Positions 46,520 through 55,206 of a stretch of DNA of 64,000 nucleotides are shown here, in pieces. Position 1 is the stretch's first letter. Every line of letters starts with the position of its first letter. The notes beneath the pieces were generated by a model. That model saw only the letters and a program-made list of their open reading frames with translations. It did not search any database and was not told the origin of the DNA. Source of the DNA: Sphingorhabdus sp. M41 (lineage in GTDB: Bacteria; Pseudomonadota; Alphaproteobacteria; Sphingomonadales; Sphingomonadaceae); the NCBI RefSeq assembly GCF_001586275.1, contig NZ_CP014545.1, positions 3,064,501 to 3,128,500 on the forward strand, read 5' to 3'. The position numbers and the translations under genes were made by a program.

Positions 46520-48060
46520 GCCTCGATCTCCGCGACAATCGCATCAATATCGCTGCGCAGCCGGTCAATCTTGGCGACAGTAGTTTTCAGTTCGGCGTTG
46601 AGTTCTACGATGTTGGTCTCAACCCGATTATCCTTCGGCTCAACGAAGGCGCTGACCGAAAGGTTATAGTCCGCATCGATCACTCGCTGCTGCTCCACCG
46701 TCTCAGACACGTTCTCGACATTCTCCTTGCTGGCGAACATCTCGATGATCCGGGCCACGTGATCGTCGCTCATCTCATTGGTGTTGGTCTTCTTGGCGAA
46801 GAACTCCTCTCCGCTCGCATCGATGAACTGAATCTTTGTGTCGGTCTTGTTCTTCGCGAGCACCAGAATGTGGACCGCAATCGTCGTGCCGAAAAACAGA
46901 TTGGGCGCGAGCGAAACCACCGTTTCCACGACATTGCTGTCGACCAGAAATTTGCGGATTTTCTGCTCTGCCCCGCCGCGATAGAAAATGCCCGGAAAGC
47001 ACACAATCGCCGCGCGTCCCTTGGCCGAAAGATAGTGCAGCGCGTGCAGCACAAAGGCGAAGTCTGCCTTTGATTTTGGGGCAAGCACGCCAGCGGGCGC
47101 AAACCGGTCATCATTGATCAGCGTCGGGTCTTCATCCCCCTTCCACCGGACCGAATAGGGTGGGTTGGAGACGATGGCATCGAAGGGCCTTTCATCAAGA
47201 AAATGCGGATTTTCGAGCGTGTTGCCGTTCTGGATGTTGAACTTGTCATAGTTCACATTGTGCAAGAACATATTCATGCGGGCGAGGTTGTAGGTGGTGT
47301 AGTTGATTTCCTGCCCGAAGAATCCCTCTTCGATGAAATGATCGCCGCAATGCTTCTTGGCCTGCAACAGCAAGGACCCAGACCCGGCGGCTGGATCGTA
47401 AATCTTGTTGATGCTGCTTCGCCCGTGAACAGCCAGTTGCGCGATCAGCTTTGATACGTGTTGCGGCGTGAAGAACTCGCCGCCCGATTTTCCTGCATTG
47501 GCCGCGTAGTTCGAGATCAGGAACTCATAGGCATCACCAAAGAGATCGTTTTCGTTCTCCTCGAACTTGAGCGGCAGGCTTTCGACACCCTTCAGCACCT
47601 TGGCCAGCCGGGCGTTCTTGTCCTTCACCATATTACCCAGCCGGTTGCTGGTAGTGTCAAAGTCTGAGAACAGGCCCTTGATGTCCTCTTCGGAAGGATA
47701 TCCGCTGGCAGAGCCTTCGATTTCCTTGAAGATTGTCGCCAAGTCGGTGTTCAGACTCTCATTGTTGTTGGCGCTGGCCGCGACATTGGCAAAGAGCTGG
47801 CTAGGGTAGATGAAGTAGCCCTTGGTCTTCACTGCATCGATTTTCGCCGCGTCTGGAATGGCGCTGTCATCCAAGCTGGCGTAGTTGATGCTATCATCAT
47901 CGGCTTCGATGTAGTTGGTGAAGTTTTCGCTGATAAATCGGTAAAACAACGCGCCCAGCACGAACTGCTTGAAATCCCAGCCATCAACCGCGCCTCTGAC
48001 ATCGTTAGCGATGGCCCAGATTTGGCGGCGCAATTCATCACGTTGTTGTTGGCCTGTCAT
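46516..48060 (-). CDS. hsdM: type I DNA methyltransferase, M subunit
   Basis: N6-adenine methyltransferase of 514 residues. The N-terminal domain starts EQQR-like with [12 protein letters not shown]. The SAM site is [14 protein letters not shown] (near 217-230) and the catalytic motif is SNPPY (near 300). It methylates the adenines of the type I site with HsdS. It is the first gene of the operon, with GAGG before the ATG. Length and order fit the type IC family. Confidence 0.95.
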   Translation of the reverse strand: MTGQQQRDELRRQIWAIANDVRGAVDGWDFKQFVLGALFYRFISENFTNYIEADDDSINYASLDDSAIPDAAKIDAVKTKGYFIYPSQLFANVAASANNNESLNTDLATIFKEIEGSASGYPSEEDIKGLFSDFDTTSNRLGNMVKDKNARLAKVLKGVESLPLKFEENENDLFGDAYEFLISNYAANAGKSGGEFFTPQHVSKLIAQLAVHGRSSINKIYDPAAGSGSLLLQAKKHCGDHFIEEGFFGQEINYTTYNLARMNMFLHNVNYDKFNIQNGNTLENPHFLDERPFDAIVSNPPYSVRWKGDEDPTLINDDRFAPAGVLAPKSKADFAFVLHALHYLSAKGRAAIVCFPGIFYRGGAEQKIRKFLVDSNVVETVVSLAPNLFFGTTIAVHILVLAKNKTDTKIQFIDASGEEFFAKKTNTNEMSDDHVARIIEMFASKENVENVSETVEQQRVIDADYNLSVSAFVEPKDNRVETNIVELNAELKTTVAKIDRLRSDIDAIVAEIEA

Positions 48061-48156
48061 TCTTGGTCCTCTTCACCCTGCATATTAGCGCATGATGTAT
48101 CCTTTATTCTGAATTGAGGTTCAATCAACCTTAGTCCATGATTTAATAGAACTATC

Positions 48157-48789
48157 TTACGAAGCTGTGTGTTGCTTTTTCTCGCGTTCTTTTTGTCCCT
48201 TTTTCACCAATTTGTCATCAATTTGACGGAGCGATTTATTTTCGAACTTTCCGCTGGATTGTAAGAGCAGGATCGCCAAGCAAAATCGTTCATAGCGCTC
48301 ACTCGGTGAGTTCCCCGGGTTAGTTACTTTGGGCAATCTCCCCTCAATTTTCGCCTTGACGCCCAATTCGGCCAGACTGTCCAATATCGGAAAGATATCC
48401 GGGCGATGGAAATGTAGGTATTTGGAAACAAATGATGCGCGTGAATGCACCTTCCTATGTCCTCCCGCTTCCGCGAGCTGCTTACAAAGATGCTGATCGA
48501 GCTTACCATGGACTTCGACAATCTGGGCAAGATTCGCTCTGGAAAATGACAGCCCGTCTAAGCCTGCAAGCAAGCGGTCCAACGCCAGTTTTTTGTTACA
48601 AAGCGCTTTTGCCACCAAATCCCAGTCCTTGCCCAGATTGCGGCTGACTTCGTAAACTTTTGCAATCATTCGCGCTTTGCTGTGCACTATATTTTTATCA
48701 GTATGCGATGGCTCTTGAGCGCACATGATATATAGAATTTTGTTTCCGTAACCGCCCGCCGCGTCATTACATTTTGTCTCATTCCCCAT
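48157..48789 (-). CDS. hypothetical protein upstream of the restriction operon
   Basis: Unrecognised protein of 210 residues. The visible parts are a helical N-terminal half with ARMIAKVYEVSRNLGKDWDLVAKAL, a conserved-looking SKYLHFHRPDIFPILDSLAE block (131-150) and a strongly basic tail ending KKGQKEREKKQHTA. The block recalls loosely related uncharacterised proteins found beside defence genes. No membrane segment or signal peptide. The start lacks a clear ribosome site. Same strand as hsdM, 96 bases upstream. Confidence 0.55.
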   Translation of the reverse strand: MGNETKCNDAAGGYGNKILYIMCAQEPSHTDKNIVHSKARMIAKVYEVSRNLGKDWDLVAKALCNKKLALDRLLAGLDGLSFSRANLAQIVEVHGKLDQHLCKQLAEAGGHRKVHSRASFVSKYLHFHRPDIFPILDSLAELGVKAKIEGRLPKVTNPGNSPSERYERFCLAILLLQSSGKFENKSLRQIDDKLVKKGQKEREKKQHTAS

Positions 48790-48827
48790 TGTTCTGACGT
48801 AGGCCCCACAGCCAGCGAGCGCAAAGA

Positions 48828-49922
48828 CTAATAGCGTCTCTGAAACTCTCGAACGGTTTTCGCCAAAATGGTGGCTAATTCCTGATCACCATCTGTTGCT
48901 TTCGATTGGCTAAGCCCCTTTATCAATTCCGCCTGCTCTTCGGGAGGAACATCACCGTAGCTCGAAAATGTCGTCATCATGTTGCTGTGACCCAGATTTT
49001 TTGACCAAGCCTTGTAAGCCCGGATAGACAGGCCAAGTTTCTGACCAAACCGTGCCAATGTTTTCCTCACCGAATGTGGGCTGTGATATTTTAAGCCAGC
49101 AGCTTCGAAAGCCTCTCTAAAAATCGTTCGGACCGGTCCGGCGTTGCTCCAACATTTTGGGTCTACCCCACTCGCTTCAAATCCATTGTTGCCGACCTTT
49201 ACCCTTGTCTGGGGAAATAGCGGATCATCGTCTCCAAAAAGCAGGTCTTCGCGCAAATGACGGACCCAATCTGCAATGATCTCGGCTGCGTCTCCGCCAA
49301 CCGGGAAAAACCATGTCTGGAAAGTCTTGGAAAATTTGGTTTGCACTTCACGGGCATCCTGATCCAGCCGCTGCTCGGCAACATCAATATGTTTCAGCTT
49401 TAGCGAAACAAGAGCGCCATCGCGCACACCGGTCAGAAAGATCAATGCAACAATTGCACGATTGCGTTGTTCTATGTCACTTGTGGCTGGCATCGATGAG
49501 ATCACATGATGCATTTGCTCCATTGACGGCACAGGCTGCTCGCGCGTGGCACGACTGATCCGCAAATCCTTTTCCGAGACGCTGAAATAGTGAGAATCTG
49601 AATAATTGAGCTTTGATTTGTAGTGCGGCTGGCCAGCAAGCCATTCAAAGAATTTCTGCAATGCCCGCATTGTGGAGGCAATCGTTGCCTTACTGAGCGG
49701 CTTGCCAGTTTGTTCGTTGATCTGTTCAACCAACCGACTTTTGAAAGCCATTGCCTGCGCCTTGTTAAACAGTTTAAAATCCCGGAACTTGGTCGAGACC
49801 TCAAAGCGGTTGATCGCCTTGGCTACGACATCTAGCGACTTTTCATCGCGGCCTTTTGCTTCCTTCAAATAAAGGAAATATTCGCGCTTGATCCGTTCGT
49901 TCGCTGCATTGTGTTTTGCCAT
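48828..49922 (-). CDS. tyrosine-type site-specific recombinase
   Basis: Phage-like integrase of 364 residues. The core-binding SAM-like domain covers about 1-125. The catalytic residues are Arg in LTGVRDGALVSL, His-x-x-Arg in HSPHSVRKTL, a second His in LGHSNMMTT and the nucleophilic Tyr probably in FSSYGDV. It differs from the P4-type enzyme at the right end of the island, so the island holds two recombinases. It is 7 bases downstream of an HTH/zinc-ribbon gene. Confidence 0.88.
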   Translation of the reverse strand: MAKHNAANERIKREYFLYLKEAKGRDEKSLDVVAKAINRFEVSTKFRDFKLFNKAQAMAFKSRLVEQINEQTGKPLSKATIASTMRALQKFFEWLAGQPHYKSKLNYSDSHYFSVSEKDLRISRATREQPVPSMEQMHHVISSMPATSDIEQRNRAIVALIFLTGVRDGALVSLKLKHIDVAEQRLDQDAREVQTKFSKTFQTWFFPVGGDAAEIIADWVRHLREDLLFGDDDPLFPQTRVKVGNNGFEASGVDPKCWSNAGPVRTIFREAFEAAGLKYHSPHSVRKTLARFGQKLGLSIRAYKAWSKNLGHSNMMTTFSSYGDVPPEEQAELIKGLSQSKATDGDQELATILAKTVREFQRRY

Positions 49923-49928
49923 TGTTTC

Positions 49929-50405
49929 TTATCCCTGCTTCAAGTCACAGTTTGAGGGGAGTTCGGCCCGCCCACTTATGCTTGATTGACACTCCACAAA
50001 CTGGATAGCGATTCCTGGCATAGTGGCAGACAGATGTGCGACGGTGGCATTGCGGTTGATTGGCCGTTCGCACGTCTCACATAATGCTTTTAGGCATCCG
50101 CTGCGGTCAGTTTTAGGGACATAATCCACCATGCCCATGGCAGGACGCCTCGGCTCTCTGCATTTGAGGCAGTAAAACTCACCGGGGCCGCATGGACGTT
50201 TTGCCGATTTGCGCTTTTCGGCGAGCCAGCTTTTCAAATCACTGCCCAAAACCAACATTGGTTTGCAGTCATCGATCACAGGAAGGCCTTTTGCAATCCA
50301 GTCGCGAACGGTGTTTTTGTGAACGCCAAGGAGGCGAGCGATTTCATCCACCGTATAGTTGCGATACTGCTTTACCAGCCGATAATTGATCCGTTTTCCG
50401 GACAT
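49929..50405 (-). CDS. HTH protein with a C4 zinc-ribbon-like segment
   Basis: Protein of 158 residues. The N-terminal helix-turn-helix is YTVDEIARLLGVHKNTVRDW (17-36). After a linker, Cys-x2-Cys pairs at about 79-82 (CLKC) and 111-114 (CETC) suggest a zinc ribbon. It sits directly upstream of the second integrase, 7 bases away; HTH protein plus integrase is a recurring module in proteobacterial elements, probably controlling or assisting recombination. Confidence 0.7.
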   Translation of the reverse strand: MSGKRINYRLVKQYRNYTVDEIARLLGVHKNTVRDWIAKGLPVIDDCKPMLVLGSDLKSWLAEKRKSAKRPCGPGEFYCLKCREPRRPAMGMVDYVPKTDRSGCLKALCETCERPINRNATVAHLSATMPGIAIQFVECQSSISGRAELPSNCDLKQG

Positions 50406-50416
50406 CGTTGGTCGAG

Positions 50417-50581
50417 TTACGCCCCGTCAATCAAGCGGCGGATAGATTCGGTTTTGATCAAATGCCGCCGCCCGAACTTGACCGTTTCCAGCCGACCTTC
50501 CTTGATAAGCACATAAATTGAAGTACGGCCTAAGCCCAAAGCTTTCGCCGCGCCGGTAATTGAGATTGTAACCGGTTCCAT
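50417..50581 (-). CDS. AlpA-like excisionase/HTH regulator
   Basis: Small HTH protein of 54 residues: ITGAAKALGLGRTSIYVLIK followed by GRLETVKFGRRHLIK, the winged-helix pattern of AlpA and excisionase proteins. The ATG is preceded by GGAG at a proper distance. It may steer excision by one of the two integrases. The HTH/zinc-ribbon gene begins 12 bases downstream. Confidence 0.8.
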   Translation of the reverse strand: MEPVTISITGAAKALGLGRTSIYVLIKEGRLETVKFGRRHLIKTESIRRLIDGA

Positions 50582-50687
50582 AACCTTTTCTCCAGTTTGA
50601 CCGCTCACGTTCAAGCGGGTTCTGGAGTCAGTTTCTACGGACGGCGCGAATAGTTTTCCGCCGATAAGAGGCGATAAGGGGCGGAAA

Positions 50688-51410
50688 CTAGTTTTCAGCC
50701 ACTTCCAGCCGTTGCCAAAGCAATCTAGCGCGTTTTCGAACAGTACTATCTGCCGCTGAATGTCCGTTACTTTCCAACCAATCCATCATGGCCTTTTCGA
50801 TATCGGCCTGTCGTTTTGGATTAAGATCGCCTTCGTAAAGCAACGTGGCAATCGTAGCCCACATTTCATCCCAGTGCTCGGCGGCTGGCCTGCCACCCTT
50901 GTTTTTTGTCACTTCGTTTTTCGGCATCAAAGCCGACCGTTTTTCAGATAGGCCAAAGCTAGCCATGTCAATTGGTTCGGGCCTAGTGAAACTATATCGC
51001 CGCAAATCTTTAAGGCGCTTTAGTTGGCCCTCAACTGATAAGAATTGGAGATTGATGGCGTTAGCAACGGCGGAATTGGGATTACCCGTAGTACAAACCC
51101 CGTAAATATTGTCGTCTTTCAAGTTTCGCCTCATCATTGTCGAAAGCTGCATATGGCCTTCTTCGTATATAGCAAAAGCTTCCATTTCCATCGATACGTC
51201 AGCAATTGCATCCAGCGTGCTAGACACATAACTTTGGCCGACTGTATCAAAAATCTCGACGTGTCGCTTTAGGGTAGCGCCGCTATTCAAACAGCCTTTC
51301 GCCGCATGATCAGTGTGAAGATGGCGGACTTTTTCCCGGATATCCTTTTCCGCACGCAACAAAGCATCGGCAAGAATTAATCGTATCTGTTGGCGTTGTT
51401 CAGAGTTCAC
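50688..51410 (-). CDS. hypothetical island protein
   Basis: Unrecognised protein of 240 residues with a GTG start. The N-terminal two thirds are largely helical. The C-terminal third starts KNKGGRPAAEHWDEMWATI and continues with a segment ending VRKRARLLWQRLE, which looks like a small DNA-binding domain seen in other phage and island proteins. No signal or membrane segment. It lies between the P4-type integrase and AlpA genes. Confidence 0.55.
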   Translation of the reverse strand: MNSEQRQQIRLILADALLRAEKDIREKVRHLHTDHAAKGCLNSGATLKRHVEIFDTVGQSYVSSTLDAIADVSMEMEAFAIYEEGHMQLSTMMRRNLKDDNIYGVCTTGNPNSAVANAINLQFLSVEGQLKRLKDLRRYSFTRPEPIDMASFGLSEKRSALMPKNEVTKNKGGRPAAEHWDEMWATIATLLYEGDLNPKRQADIEKAMMDWLESNGHSAADSTVRKRARLLWQRLEVAEN

Positions 51411-51451
51411 CAGATATTGATATTAAATTGTCGACTAGAAAGCCAGTCGTT

Positions 51452-52675
51452 TCAATTGTGATTTACACTCGGAAATTGAACAACCTCCCCGCCGTCCCGC
51501 AGAGTTTCTAGATAGTCACTCCACCATTGCGCCATTTGCACTCGCTCATCCCAATGCTGGCCGCGATGGTATGCGCCGCGCGTTGCATTCCCATCCTTAT
51601 GGGCCAAAGCACGCTCGATAGCATCGGCACTCCATTTCCCACTTTCGTTTAACAGTGTGCTGGCCATGGAGCGAAAGCCATGCGCCGTCATTTCTTTGCC
51701 TGAATATCCCAGCCGCCGGAGCGAAGCATTGATTGTATTTTCGGACATCGGACGATTGCCCGGATAGAGCGACGAGAACACATATTGTTGCCCTTCGCTG
51801 ATGACTTTTGCTGATTCCAGCAATTCCAATGCCTGCAATGAAAGCGGAACAACGTGCGGGTCACGCATTTTCATTTTTTCGGCTGGTATCGTCCAGATTG
51901 CCTTTTCCAAATCAAACTCTTGCCATTCGGCGCGTCGCAATTCACCCGGACGCACGAACACATGGGGGGTCAGCTTTAGGGCAATGCATGTGAGCGGTTG
52001 GCCTTGATAGCCGTCGATGGCGCGCAACAATTCGCCAACCGCCTTCGGTTCCAATATTGCGCTATGATGCGTCACTTTGGGGGCCACCAATGCGCCTCTC
52101 AGCAAATTGGAAGGATCGGCGGTCGCGCGTGATGTTGCCACCGCATATCGAAATACTCTGCCCGCAAATGATCTCATCCGGCGGGCTGTTTCCAAATGTC
52201 CTTTGGCTTCAACCTTTTGCAGAGCTTCGAGCAAGTCGGCTGGTGTGATATCGGTTATCGGTCGATTTCCAATAGCGTTTTCAAGCAGCGACAACAGCCA
52301 GCGCGTTTTCTTGATGGTAACAGCCGCACGGCCTTCCTTTGCCGATTTGTCGATATATTCGTCGGCGATTGCCTTGAACGTGTTCGCTGCATTTCGTTTG
52401 GCTGACTTTGCCTGTTCAAGTTTGACGCTTGCAGGGTCCGCTCCGTTTGCCAGCAACGTCCTTGCTTCGTCGCGCCTTTTCCGGGCCTCTTTCAATGTAA
52501 CATCTGGATAGACGCCCAACGAAAGCTTCTTTTCCTTACCCAATATCCGGTATTTCAGCCGCCAAAGCTTTCCGCCACTAGGCTGAAGCAACAGGAACAA
52601 CCCTCTTTCATCAAAAAGCTTGATCGGTTTCGGGCCATGTTTAGCTCCTTTAATTGCTGTATCAGTCAATGCCAT
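51452..52675 (-). CDS. int: P4-type tyrosine integrase
   Basis: Integrase of 407 residues that inserts islands into tRNA genes. The N-terminal arm-binding domain (LTDTAIKGAKHGPKPIKLFD, then GLFLLLQPSGGKLWRLKYR) is the DUF4102 type of P4 integrase. The catalytic residues are Arg in FVRPGELRRAEW, His-x-x-Arg in TAHGFRSMA, a His in ALAHKDGNATRGAYHRG and a Tyr in the same stretch. The start is 167 bases from the tRNA-Leu 3' end and points away from it, which is the standard arrangement. Confidence 0.93.
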   Translation of the reverse strand: MALTDTAIKGAKHGPKPIKLFDERGLFLLLQPSGGKLWRLKYRILGKEKKLSLGVYPDVTLKEARKRRDEARTLLANGADPASVKLEQAKSAKRNAANTFKAIADEYIDKSAKEGRAAVTIKKTRWLLSLLENAIGNRPITDITPADLLEALQKVEAKGHLETARRMRSFAGRVFRYAVATSRATADPSNLLRGALVAPKVTHHSAILEPKAVGELLRAIDGYQGQPLTCIALKLTPHVFVRPGELRRAEWQEFDLEKAIWTIPAEKMKMRDPHVVPLSLQALELLESAKVISEGQQYVFSSLYPGNRPMSENTINASLRRLGYSGKEMTAHGFRSMASTLLNESGKWSADAIERALAHKDGNATRGAYHRGQHWDERVQMAQWWSDYLETLRDGGEVVQFPSVNHN

Positions 52676-52676
52676 C

Positions 52677-52731
52677 TGGGGGCCACTCCTATTGGTTCAA
52701 ATACCAATGGCCCCCAACGTGGCCCCCAAAA
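52677..52731. repeat. TGGCCCCCAA repeats (possible integrase arm sites), right end
   Basis: TGGGGGCCA at 52677-52685 (inverted), and TGGCCCCCAA at 52710-52719 and 52722-52731. The last two share the 12-base period of the pair at the left end. They lie just upstream of the integrase start. Confidence 0.6.
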
Positions 52732-52841
52732 GATCGTGATTGCTCACGAACACGGGCGGACGCCAACGGTCATTTAGGAAGAGTTTTTAGCAGTTTTACG
52801 GGAGTTTAGCAAGCTTTGACGAACACTTGCGAACGTATATC

Positions 52842-52928
52842 TGGTGCCCAGAAGAGGACTCGAACCTCCACATCCTTGCGAATACATGCACCTGAAGCAT
52901 GCGCGTCTACCAATTCCGCCATCTGGGC
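52842..52928 (-). tRNA. tRNA-Leu(CAG), island attachment gene
   Basis: 87-nt tRNA including an encoded CCA. The acceptor stem GCCCAGA/TCTGGGC, the D arm with GAATTGGTAGA, the anticodon stem CATGC/GCATG with loop TTCAGGT (anticodon CAG), a long variable arm and a TTCGAGT T-loop are all present. Its 3' end faces the island and contributes the right-hand border repeat. Confidence 0.96.
52848..52864. other. attR-like 17-bp direct repeat in tRNA-Leu
   Basis: CCAGAAGAGGACTCGAA, within the T-arm and acceptor stem of tRNA-Leu(CAG), identical to 40815-40831. The two copies are 12,033 bases apart and enclose the island. Confidence 0.88.
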
Positions 52929-53186
52929 CCATGCAGGCGGTGATCATGTCGATACCACCTGATAGAGGCGGGCGATTAGCCGCTTGGTGGTTCTGCTGTC
53001 AATGATTCATATGGGGTTTCATATCCATAAAAGCAGATCGTCCCGGCTCGCTGTGGCTCGGCGAAGTCGAAACCGCGGGGACACGGCATAAATTATGCTA
53101 TGCCAAGCAGGGAATCGGCTGTTGCTTCACCCGCCCGCCTGAGGCAGAGGCAAAAAGATCAACCTAGGCACGAGTGGAAGATGGAC

Positions 53187-54122
53187 ATGGATCTCGACGG
53201 ACAATTGATTTGCATATTTGGCGGCGGCGGTTTTCTCGGCCGCTATATCGCGCAGGCCCTGCTGGAACGCGGCGCGCGTCTGCGTATTGCCGAGCGCAAT
53301 ATCAAGAATGCCATGCACATCAAGCCACTCGGTAACCTCGGACAGACGCAATTTGCCAGCGCCGATGTGACCAAGGCGGAAAGCGTTGCCCGCGCGGTCC
53401 ATGGCTGCGACGGAGTGATCAATCTGGTCGGCATATTGAACGGCAATTTTGAACGCGTGCATGTCGAAGGCGCGCGCAATGTTGCCGAAGCCGCAGCAGC
53501 GGCGGGATGCCGCACGTTGCTGCACCTTTCGGCCATTGGCGCGGATAGCGCCTCCCCTTCCCGCTATGGCCGGAGCAAAGGCGACGGCGAACAGGCGGTT
53601 CTACAGGCCTTTCCCGGCGCAATCATTCTCAGGCCGTCGATCATATTCGGCCGGGAAGACCAGTTCATCAATCGCTTTGCCGCGATGATCGCGATGATGC
53701 CGGTCGTGCCGGTAATCGGTAGCACTACCAAATTCCAGCCGGTGTTCGTCGGCGATGTTGCCGATGTCGTCGCCCGGGCAATGAGCCAGCCGGAGCTTTA
53801 TGCCGGCCAGACATTTGAGCTGGGCGGTCCGGAAGTGATCAGCATGGGTGATCTCAACCGGCGCATTGCGGGGCTGACAGGCCGCGAACGGACTTTTATC
53901 GACGTCCCGGATTTCGCTGCCAGAATATTGGCGATGCTCCCCGCTTCTCCGATCACATCGGATCAGTACAAGATGTTGCAGAAAGACAATGTCGTGGCGC
54001 AGGGAGCCAGGGGACTGGACGCCTTCGGCGTCGCGCCGACCCCGCTCGCTGCGGTCGCCAGCGGCTGGATGGAGAAATATACCGCTCATGGCCGCTTTGG
54101 GGCTCGCGCCAAGGCTAGCTAG
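53187..54122 (+). CDS. NAD(P)-binding protein of the complex I NDUFA9 family
   Basis: Extended/atypical SDR of 311 residues, similar to the NDUFA9 accessory subunit of complex I. The dinucleotide motif is CIFGGGGFLGRYIAQ (7-21), then DGVINLVGILNG and SAIGAD, SRYGRSKGDGE (Tyr-x3-Lys). Mitochondrial NDUFA9 binds NADPH at the membrane-facing side; in bacteria the role is unknown. Start at MDLDG is preferred because GGAAG is 6 bases before it; an in-frame ATG at 53181 is too close to that site. It follows the tRNA by 260 bases and is convergent with uppP. Confidence 0.85.
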   Translation: MDLDGQLICIFGGGGFLGRYIAQALLERGARLRIAERNIKNAMHIKPLGNLGQTQFASADVTKAESVARAVHGCDGVINLVGILNGNFERVHVEGARNVAEAAAAAGCRTLLHLSAIGADSASPSRYGRSKGDGEQAVLQAFPGAIILRPSIIFGREDQFINRFAAMIAMMPVVPVIGSTTKFQPVFVGDVADVVARAMSQPELYAGQTFELGGPEVISMGDLNRRIAGLTGRERTFIDVPDFAARILAMLPASPITSDQYKMLQKDNVVAQGARGLDAFGVAPTPLAAVASGWMEKYTAHGRFGARAKAS

Positions 54123-54142
54123 CAACGCCTGAAAAAGCGGGC

Positions 54143-54937
54143 CTAGAAAAGGGCGAGCAGAGCAATGCCCATGGCGACGCGGTAAACGACAAACACCATC
54201 ATCGACGCCTTGCGCAGAAATTGCATCAGGAAGGTCATCGTCGCCAGTGCCGCGATAAAGGTCAGCACGCCGGTGATCAGCGCTTCCTTGAGCAATTCGC
54301 TGCTGGCACCCATCAGATCAGGAATGATCAGCACGCCGGCGCCAGCCACCGCCGGGATCGACAGCAGGAAGGAAAAGCGGGCTGCCTCGACCCTTGTATA
54401 ACCGAGGAAGCGGGCCGCGGTCATGGTGACACCGGAACGGCTGGTACCGGGGATCAGCGCCATCGCTTGCGCCAGACCGACGATCAGCCCGTCTTTCAGG
54501 GTCAGGTCCTCGAACGACTTGACCTGCCGTCCGAACCGGTCGGCGATGCCCAGCAATATACCGTAAACGATGAGGTTGACGGCGACCAGCGTGGTGCTGC
54601 GGAAACCGTCGAGATAGCCACCGGTCTTCAGGAACAGGCCGACGATGACGGCCGGAATCGTGCCGATGATGATCCACCAGAACAGCCGTCGCTCGGCTGG
54701 CGCCTGGCCAATGCCGATCGTGGCGAGGCCGCCTTTTCCCAGCGACCAGACATCCCTGAAGAAATAGGTGATGATCGCGAGCAGCGAACCGACATGCACG
54801 GCAATGTCGATCATCGGCCCCTGATCGGCATAACCGGTGAACACCGGCAGCAGGATCAGATGACCCGACGAGGATATCGGCAGAAATTCGGTAACGCCCT
54901 GCACGATCGCGAGGAGCAGCATTTGAATGAAGGTCAT
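54143..54937 (-). CDS. uppP: undecaprenyl-diphosphate phosphatase
   Basis: Membrane enzyme of 264 residues that regenerates undecaprenyl phosphate for cell-wall synthesis and gives bacitracin resistance. The signature QGVTEFLPISSSGHLIL (14-30) and the second PGTSRSGVTMTAARFLG (near 168) are present, with eight or so hydrophobic segments. It stands alone, convergent with the NDUFA9-like gene. Confidence 0.95.
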   Translation of the reverse strand: MTFIQMLLLAIVQGVTEFLPISSSGHLILLPVFTGYADQGPMIDIAVHVGSLLAIITYFFRDVWSLGKGGLATIGIGQAPAERRLFWWIIIGTIPAVIVGLFLKTGGYLDGFRSTTLVAVNLIVYGILLGIADRFGRQVKSFEDLTLKDGLIVGLAQAMALIPGTSRSGVTMTAARFLGYTRVEAARFSFLLSIPAVAGAGVLIIPDLMGASSELLKEALITGVLTFIAALATMTFLMQFLRKASMMVFVVYRVAMGIALLALF

Positions 54938-55206
54938 GGGCAGCCTGTATTATGGTTTGTCGCGCAATAGCGTTTCATCTTCAGATTGTCGTGAGGAAAA
55001 TATAGGTCCGATAAATTACTATATAGCCTTGAAACTGCGCACCCTTCCGAATTGAGCGCGTCGCAGAACAGGTATTAGGACAATGTAACTGTCCTATAAT
55101 GCAGATTTTGCGTGACTCCTGCCGTTTATGTGGCTATTTCTGTCGCCATAACTGACCGGAAAGGTCATTGGTTACAATCATAAATCACTGGAAACGAGTA
55201 TCTGGC
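54938..55206. other. intergenic region between divergent uppP and gltD
   Basis: 269 bases, AT-rich in the middle (54990-55100), with no gene. It must contain the promoters for uppP and for the gltD operon. No hairpin terminator or known riboswitch was recognised. Confidence 0.4.
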
